From the NCBI RefSeq assembly GCF_028736175.1, contig NZ_CP117880.1, forward strand, positions 4,030,001 to 4,094,000: a DNA stretch of 64,000 bases, written 5' to 3'. The notes under the pieces are model-generated. The model did no database searches. It was not told the origin of the DNA and saw only the letters and a list, made by a program, of their open reading frames with translations. Positions 60,052-64,000 of this stretch are shown here, piece after piece (the first letter of the stretch is position 1; each line of letters opens with the position of its first letter). The DNA is from Sphingobacterium oryzagri. Its GTDB lineage: Bacteria > Bacteroidota > Bacteroidia > Sphingobacteriales > Sphingobacteriaceae. A program made the position numbers and the translations under genes.

Positions 60052-60660
60052 ATGAAAAGAACTATCCAAATTTCCCTTCTTCTCAGCTTAGCGATTGGCT
60101 TGCAAGCTTGTAACCAGCCGAAACAGACGGATCAACAAACCACCAAAGAACGATCTGATGACACGACGCATGATGCGCCCATGCAAGATTCTGTACGTTA
60201 CGACCTGATACACCAGACGGATACGATACCGGGACATATTAATGATGCGGTAGTATCGCAGCTAAAGGAGCCTATCAAAGCGCTGGCTGCTTTTTACGCG
60301 GCAATGGGCGGAACCGACTGTGATGGTGAGCGTTGCAAACTGACCACGGCACTTGGATTGGGCAAGCAGGGATCAGAAGCACAACAAAAACTCATCGCGC
60401 GCTATTTCCCGAACGACAAAGTTGCACAAACCGTACTGGAACAAAATTGCTACCTGAGACCAAGTGGCGCATCCTCATTTTCTGATTTTGCATTTCTGCG
60501 CGTGACAGAACACGGCGATACCATTCGCGTGGACTATAAATTAATGAATTATAACCAAAGCAAAGAAACCTGGATCAGCGGGCCAGATGTGTACCTTATA
60601 AAAAATAATGTATTTCAAAAGGTGAAGCGTAATTTATGGACGTTTGCCGAGCGAGATTAA
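60052..60660 (+). CDS. Hypothetical lipoprotein
   Basis: A 202-residue lipoprotein: signal ISLLLSLAIGLQAC (Cys about 20), a polar linker rich in Gln, Thr and Asp (about 21-50), then a folded part containing AMGGTDCDGERCKLTTALGLG with two cysteines, QNCYLRPSGASSFSDFAFL and a strand-rich end (DTIRVDYKLMNYNQ). I do not recognise a domain. It is divergent from susC; the AI-2E-family gene follows after 80 nt, which has no terminator I could see, so the two may be co-transcribed. Confidence 0.75.
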   Translation: MKRTIQISLLLSLAIGLQACNQPKQTDQQTTKERSDDTTHDAPMQDSVRYDLIHQTDTIPGHINDAVVSQLKEPIKALAAFYAAMGGTDCDGERCKLTTALGLGKQGSEAQQKLIARYFPNDKVAQTVLEQNCYLRPSGASSFSDFAFLRVTEHGDTIRVDYKLMNYNQSKETWISGPDVYLIKNNVFQKVKRNLWTFAERD

Positions 60661-60740
60661 TGTAATTTTTTAGAATCGCAGCAATAGCGGTATTTTTTCA
60701 AATCCAACACACAGATTAACAATCTCACGAACACTGCCCT

Positions 60741-61811
60741 ATGAGCTCACGCACAAGCGTATTCCAGCTGCTAGCTATTATCGTCTTTACGATACTTATC
60801 CTCTACTTTGCAAAAAGTATATTGGCGCCCCTCGCTATCGCAGGAATTTTGGCCATGCTTTTCGTTTCCTTTAACAATAAACTGGAGCGCAAAGGCTTTC
60901 CGCGCTGGCTTACGGCCTTACTTTCCGTTTTCGTGCTGCTTATCGCTGCGGTTGGCTTATTCTTCTTACTAAATTGGCAGCTACAAAGCTTCTCAGACAA
61001 TGTAAATGCGATGAAAGCCAACTTACTCAATTTATTGACCAAGATACAGAATTGGCTAGACACCAGCTTTGGGATAGACAAAGAACAGCAAAAAGCCATT
61101 GCACAGGAAGAAATGAAGGCAAGCCAACAAAGCAGTGGGCTAACCACGAGCTTCGCCTCCGGTTTTCTCGGTCTGGCGGTAGATGCCGTATTAATATTTG
61201 TGTATTGCTATTTACTTTTATTTTACCGTAATCGACTAAAAACATTTTTGCTTCAAGTTTTTAAGGACAGCCCGAGAGCAAAAACAATAGATATTATCAG
61301 TTCTGCTACGAAAGTAGCAGCGAACTATGTTGGCGGGTTAGCCAAGATGATCATTGTATTATGGATATTATACGGCGTCGGGTTTACCGCCATTGGTGTT
61401 GAAAATGCAATTTTCTTTGCCATTTTGTGTGGTCTGCTTGAGTTAATCCCTTTCGTTGGCAACCTGACCGGAACGAGCCTCACCGTACTTGGCGTGATTG
61501 CGCAAGGCGGCAAAAGCGATATGATTTTATTAGTCATTGCTTTGTACGCCTTTATACAATTTGTTCAAACATATTTGCTCGAGCCGCTCATTGTCGGCAA
61601 CGAGGTCAATATTAATCCACTTTTTACCATATTCAGCTTAGTACTGGCCGAAGCCTTGTGGGGTATTCCGGGAATGGTTTTAGCCATCCCCGTCGTCGGC
61701 ATTGTTAAAATAATCTGTGACAGGGTTGACGTGCTAAAACCTTATGGTTTCTTGATCGGCACAGACAAACGGCCAAAACCTGTGCTAACTTTTCGCAAAA
61801 AACGGCGTTAG
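60741..61811 (+). CDS. AI-2E-family (PerM/YdiK) membrane transporter
   Basis: A 356-residue membrane protein with about eight helices. Family features: N-terminal hydrophobic hairpin (LAIIVFTILILYFAKSILAP, LAIAGILAMLFVSFNNKL), a soluble helical part (about 80-130) rich in Gln and Lys, AANYVGGLAKMIIVLWILYG, ILCGLLELIPFVGNLTG (the P-x-x-G motif), and ALWGIPGMVLAIPVVGIVKI. Only some members export the quorum signal AI-2; others act as ion/proton antiporters, so the substrate is unknown. A basic C-terminus (RKKRR) ends the protein. Confidence 0.88.
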   Translation: MSSRTSVFQLLAIIVFTILILYFAKSILAPLAIAGILAMLFVSFNNKLERKGFPRWLTALLSVFVLLIAAVGLFFLLNWQLQSFSDNVNAMKANLLNLLTKIQNWLDTSFGIDKEQQKAIAQEEMKASQQSSGLTTSFASGFLGLAVDAVLIFVYCYLLLFYRNRLKTFLLQVFKDSPRAKTIDIISSATKVAANYVGGLAKMIIVLWILYGVGFTAIGVENAIFFAILCGLLELIPFVGNLTGTSLTVLGVIAQGGKSDMILLVIALYAFIQFVQTYLLEPLIVGNEVNINPLFTIFSLVLAEALWGIPGMVLAIPVVGIVKIICDRVDVLKPYGFLIGTDKRPKPVLTFRKKRR

Positions 61812-61854
61812 TTTAGGTTAACATACCGAAACCAACACATTTGCAGGAATCTTT

Positions 61855-61862
61855 TATCTTTG
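61855..61862 (+). promoter_or_regulatory. -7 box of the LytS/LytTR-type operon
   Basis: TATCTTTG fits TAnnTTTG exactly, 20 nt upstream of the ATG at 61883; no -33 TTTG at the right distance. Confidence 0.4.
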
Positions 61863-61882
61863 TAGGCAAGTAACTATAAAAA

Positions 61883-62926
61883 ATGGGATTTTTCCGCAAT
61901 CAGCATCAATACCCCGTAAAATACTGGGTAAAAAGCAGTGCCATATTTACCTTGTCCATTGTGTCCATCCTTATAATCGATTCCGTTTATAAAGATCAGG
62001 GAAGGTTTTGGTTGAACACGACAATCGCTTTTTTCGGCCTCTTTAGTATCATTGTCTGCAATCTTATTCTACATATCCATTTCGATGTAAAAGATCCGAT
62101 AAAGTCGCCTATCAAAGTAAAAGTATGCGGATATCTCCTGACTTTCGGCCTGTGTTTGCTTATGTTAGCCTTTTCGGCACATCTGGACATGCTGACGCAT
62201 GAGGAATGCCGGATTATCGAAGGCTCACCTGTCAATTTCTTTTTACTATCTGGCTTCCGCGCCGCTATTTTAGATTTAATCGTTTTGTTGTGGCTTTACT
62301 TCTTAATGAATGATTATTTCAAAAACCAACTGGAACTCGAGCGTTCGAAGCTAGACAAGTTGAAAGAGCGCGCCGTCAACCAAATGCTTCGCCAGCAGGT
62401 GCAACCACACTTTTTGTTTAATGCCCTTTCCAGCCTGAAATCACTCATCAAGAAAGATAGTGTGATGGCAGAATCTTACCTTTTACAACTTTCCGATTAC
62501 CTACGCGGCAGCTTTATCACATCGGATGACGGACTCGCCACGGTAAAACAGGAACTGAAGCTTTGTGAAGACTACCTATCGATGCAAAAAATACGATTTA
62601 AAGAAGCCATACAATATACCATTGCGGTATCTGAAGAGGTTTGGAAAGAACATTTGCCCATCTTTTCGCTACAACCCTTAGTAGATAACGCACTTAAGCA
62701 TAATCATTACACGCTTGAAAATCCGCTGCATATTGAGATTTTGGAAGACGCAGGCTGGATTGTCGTACGAAACAACGTCTGTTTACGAAAAAATTCTTCG
62801 GAAGACACCAACAATTACGGGTTAAACAACCTAAAAGAACGTTTTAGTTATTACCTGAAAGATAGTGTGATTATCCGTGAGGAAGGTCCTTGTTTTGAGG
62901 TACATGTCAAAATTATCCACATATGA
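61883..62926 (+). CDS. Sensor histidine kinase of the LytS/YehU type (His_kinase PF06580)
   Basis: A 347-residue kinase with four N-terminal transmembrane helices (about 16-33, 43-63, 80-100, 118-140), a short coiled linker (LELERSKLDKLKERAVNQ) and the kinase core. The phospho-acceptor lies in RQQVQPHFLFNALSSLKSL (His about 174); the N box is SLQPLVDNALKHN, and the G box is NYGLNNLKERFSYYL. There is no separate sensor domain other than the membrane part. It overlaps the following regulator by 4 nt (ATGA). Such pairs often control nearby envelope or transport genes, but no target can be picked. Confidence 0.93.
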   Translation: MGFFRNQHQYPVKYWVKSSAIFTLSIVSILIIDSVYKDQGRFWLNTTIAFFGLFSIIVCNLILHIHFDVKDPIKSPIKVKVCGYLLTFGLCLLMLAFSAHLDMLTHEECRIIEGSPVNFFLLSGFRAAILDLIVLLWLYFLMNDYFKNQLELERSKLDKLKERAVNQMLRQQVQPHFLFNALSSLKSLIKKDSVMAESYLLQLSDYLRGSFITSDDGLATVKQELKLCEDYLSMQKIRFKEAIQYTIAVSEEVWKEHLPIFSLQPLVDNALKHNHYTLENPLHIEILEDAGWIVVRNNVCLRKNSSEDTNNYGLNNLKERFSYYLKDSVIIREEGPCFEVHVKIIHI

Positions 62927-63681
62927 GAATAATCATTATCGAAGATGAAGATTTGACGGCAGAAGATCTTGCCTTAACCTTAAAGCGGATAGAGCCCGCA
63001 ACGGAGCTTTGCGCCCGCTTGTCTAGCGTGAAAGAGGCAATCACCTACCTTCGCACCAACCCATCGATCGACCTGATTTTTAGCGATATACAACTCGGCG
63101 ATGGTGAATCTTTCGACATTTTCAAAACCGTTCCACCCAAAGTGCCTATTGTGTTTTGCACGGCATATAATCAATATATGCTGGAAGCCTTCCAAACTTT
63201 TGGGCTTGATTACATCCTGAAGCCGTTCTCGAACGCCAGTATTCAACAGACTTTAGCGAAGTATAGGCAATTGCGCCAATCGTTTAACCAAAGTACGCTA
63301 GCTATGGTGGATGCAGTAAGCCAACCGAACAACCTGATCGAATCGCGAAAAAAATCGCTCATCGTGATCAATGGCGATAAAATAATCCCTATACCGCTTT
63401 CGGAGATTGCACTTTGCTACATTGAGTATGATAATATTTTCATTAAAACCAACGTGGGCAAACAGTTTTTAGTCAATAAATCGTTGGAGGAAATGGAGCA
63501 CATGCTCGGCGATGAATATTTTCGTGTAAACAGACAGCACATCATCAAACGCTCGACGATCGCTTTTGCAAACACCAGCCTCTCCCGAAAATTGATCTTG
63601 AGCTTACATATCGATCATCCTATCAAAATTTCGGTCAGCAAAGAGAAGTATCATACGTTTATGCAGTGGCTTGAAAGCTAG
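62923..63681 (+). CDS. LytTR-family response regulator
   Basis: A 252-residue regulator. The receiver domain (about 1-120) has the acidic triad IIIEDEDL, phosphorylation site Asp55 in LIFSDIQLGDG, Thr in VFCTAYNQ and Lys in YILKPFS. The LytTR DNA-binding domain (about 145-252) shows VINGDKIIPIPLSEIALCYI, LEEMEHMLGDEYFRVNRQH and the C-terminal strand KISVSKEKYHTF. It pairs with the upstream kinase by a 4-nt overlap. It is the last complete gene of the window. Confidence 0.94.
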   Translation: MRIIIIEDEDLTAEDLALTLKRIEPATELCARLSSVKEAITYLRTNPSIDLIFSDIQLGDGESFDIFKTVPPKVPIVFCTAYNQYMLEAFQTFGLDYILKPFSNASIQQTLAKYRQLRQSFNQSTLAMVDAVSQPNNLIESRKKSLIVINGDKIIPIPLSEIALCYIEYDNIFIKTNVGKQFLVNKSLEEMEHMLGDEYFRVNRQHIIKRSTIAFANTSLSRKLILSLHIDHPIKISVSKEKYHTFMQWLES

Positions 63682-63849
63682 TTTGGGCTACCTTATGCGA
63701 CTATTCACCGGCAATACTGTCGGTTCGACCTAAAATTTGTCCGCTTCGGCCGATTTTCTCCATAATGTAACTTTTATTCCGCGCATATTTGTGTTGTTCA
63801 GTAGCTGCTGCTGCCCTACTGGCTGATATCTAAATAAAACAGTAAGTTC

Positions 63850-64000
63850 ATGAAAAAGTATGTATTGATTTTTAAGACCTCTATCCGAACGATTTTGGAG
63901 CGTTCTCACCTAATCGCAAAACTTTATCAAGTATCTAAAGAGGTAAAATTTGCGACGATAGATTTAGATGACGAGGATTTCATATTACGAATAGAATCTA
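63850..64000 (+). CDS. Small hypothetical protein, start only (partial)
   Basis: ATG at 63850 opens a frame of 50 codons that runs off the right edge. It begins MKKYVLIFKTSIRTILERSH and continues with VKFATIDLDDEDFILRIES. The pattern (a strand V-L-I-F-K-T, a helix, then a strand W/F-x-x-D-L-D-D-x-D-x-I-L-R) resembles the small ~70-residue Bacteroidota proteins with an HMA-like fold lacking the metal cysteines. That similarity is from memory and is not certain. The 168 nt upstream (63682-63849) contain no clear consensus promoter. Confidence 0.6.
   Translation, partial: MKKYVLIFKTSIRTILERSHLIAKLYQVSKEVKFATIDLDDEDFILRIES

Noticed and set aside
1..64000. CRISPR array, prophage, insertion sequence, integron, tRNA or rRNA
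   Set aside because: I saw no spaced direct repeats of array type, no transposase, integrase or phage structural gene, and no tRNA-like cloverleaf or rRNA sequence.

Overview
The window looks like a chromosomal segment of a member of the Bacteroidota, most likely a Sphingobacteriaceae relative (Sphingobacterium/Pedobacter type). The evidence is a SusC/SusD pair, a short histone H1-like protein, a 13-gene division and cell wall (dcw) cluster in the order usual for this phylum, a DNPR-type MurE that implies meso-diaminopimelate peptidoglycan, and promoters of the phylum-specific form TTTG-N19/20-TAnnTTTG in front of several genes. I saw no prophage, insertion sequence, CRISPR array, rRNA or tRNA. 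This is mostly core genome.

Layout. 1-2 kb: 5' part of mtaB (tRNA methylthiotransferase), divergent from thyA and folA. 2-7 kb: ddl, divergent from a membrane PASTA protein and mltG, then a hotdog thioesterase and a YihY-type membrane protein. 7-9.6 kb: rpsA with strongly biased codons, followed by a decayed gene that resembles an outer-membrane barrel protein. 9.6-16.6 kb: pirin, gyrB, an OmpH/Skp-like lipoprotein, corA, and the block rpmH-rnpA-yidD-tsaB, then mscL. 16.8-19 kb: a NarL-type response regulator, a TIM-barrel sugar isomerase-like protein and the histone H1-like gene. 19-35 kb: ftsZ-ftsA-ftsQ-murC-murG-ftsW-murD-mraY-murE-ftsI-ftsL-rsmH-mraZ on the minus strand (transcribed from mraZ towards ftsZ). 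35-47 kb: aspS, an orphan lutB, priA, a DUF423 protein, a membrane-anchored beta-propeller protein, a DHH phosphoesterase and an FKBP lipoprotein. 47-53 kb: tatD-ansA, an overlapping trio of unknown function (USP-like, small anchored protein, DUF1275), and an OmpR/HisKA two-component pair. 53-60 kb: DoxX, DinB and SRPBCC proteins and the susC-susD pair. 60-64 kb: a lipoprotein, an AI-2E-family exporter, a LytS/LytTR-type two-component pair and the start of one more gene.

How the genes fit together. Much of the window builds and divides the cell envelope. Ddl makes D-Ala-D-Ala; MurC, MurD and MurE add stem-peptide residues (MurF is absent here); MraY and MurG make the lipid intermediates; FtsW and FtsI polymerise and crosslink; MltG cuts nascent glycan; FtsQ, FtsL, FtsA and FtsZ form the division machine. 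A second theme is translation: ribosomal proteins S1 and L34, RNase P protein, AspRS, and two enzymes of the same tRNA A37 modification route (TsaB for t6A, MtaB for the later methylthiolation).

The observations I consider most worth checking are regulatory. There are 10-nt-spaced AAAGTG[G/T] MraZ-type repeats in the mraZ promoter, and a second, inverted pair on the aspS side of the same intergenic region. There are three TTTTCCACA (DnaA-box-like) sites packed just upstream of a putative ftsZ promoter, with a fourth upstream of mraZ. Other points are an orphan LutB whose second cluster motif has lost cysteines, the decayed gene after rpsA, and the uncharacterised overlapping trio at 49.0-50.7 kb.
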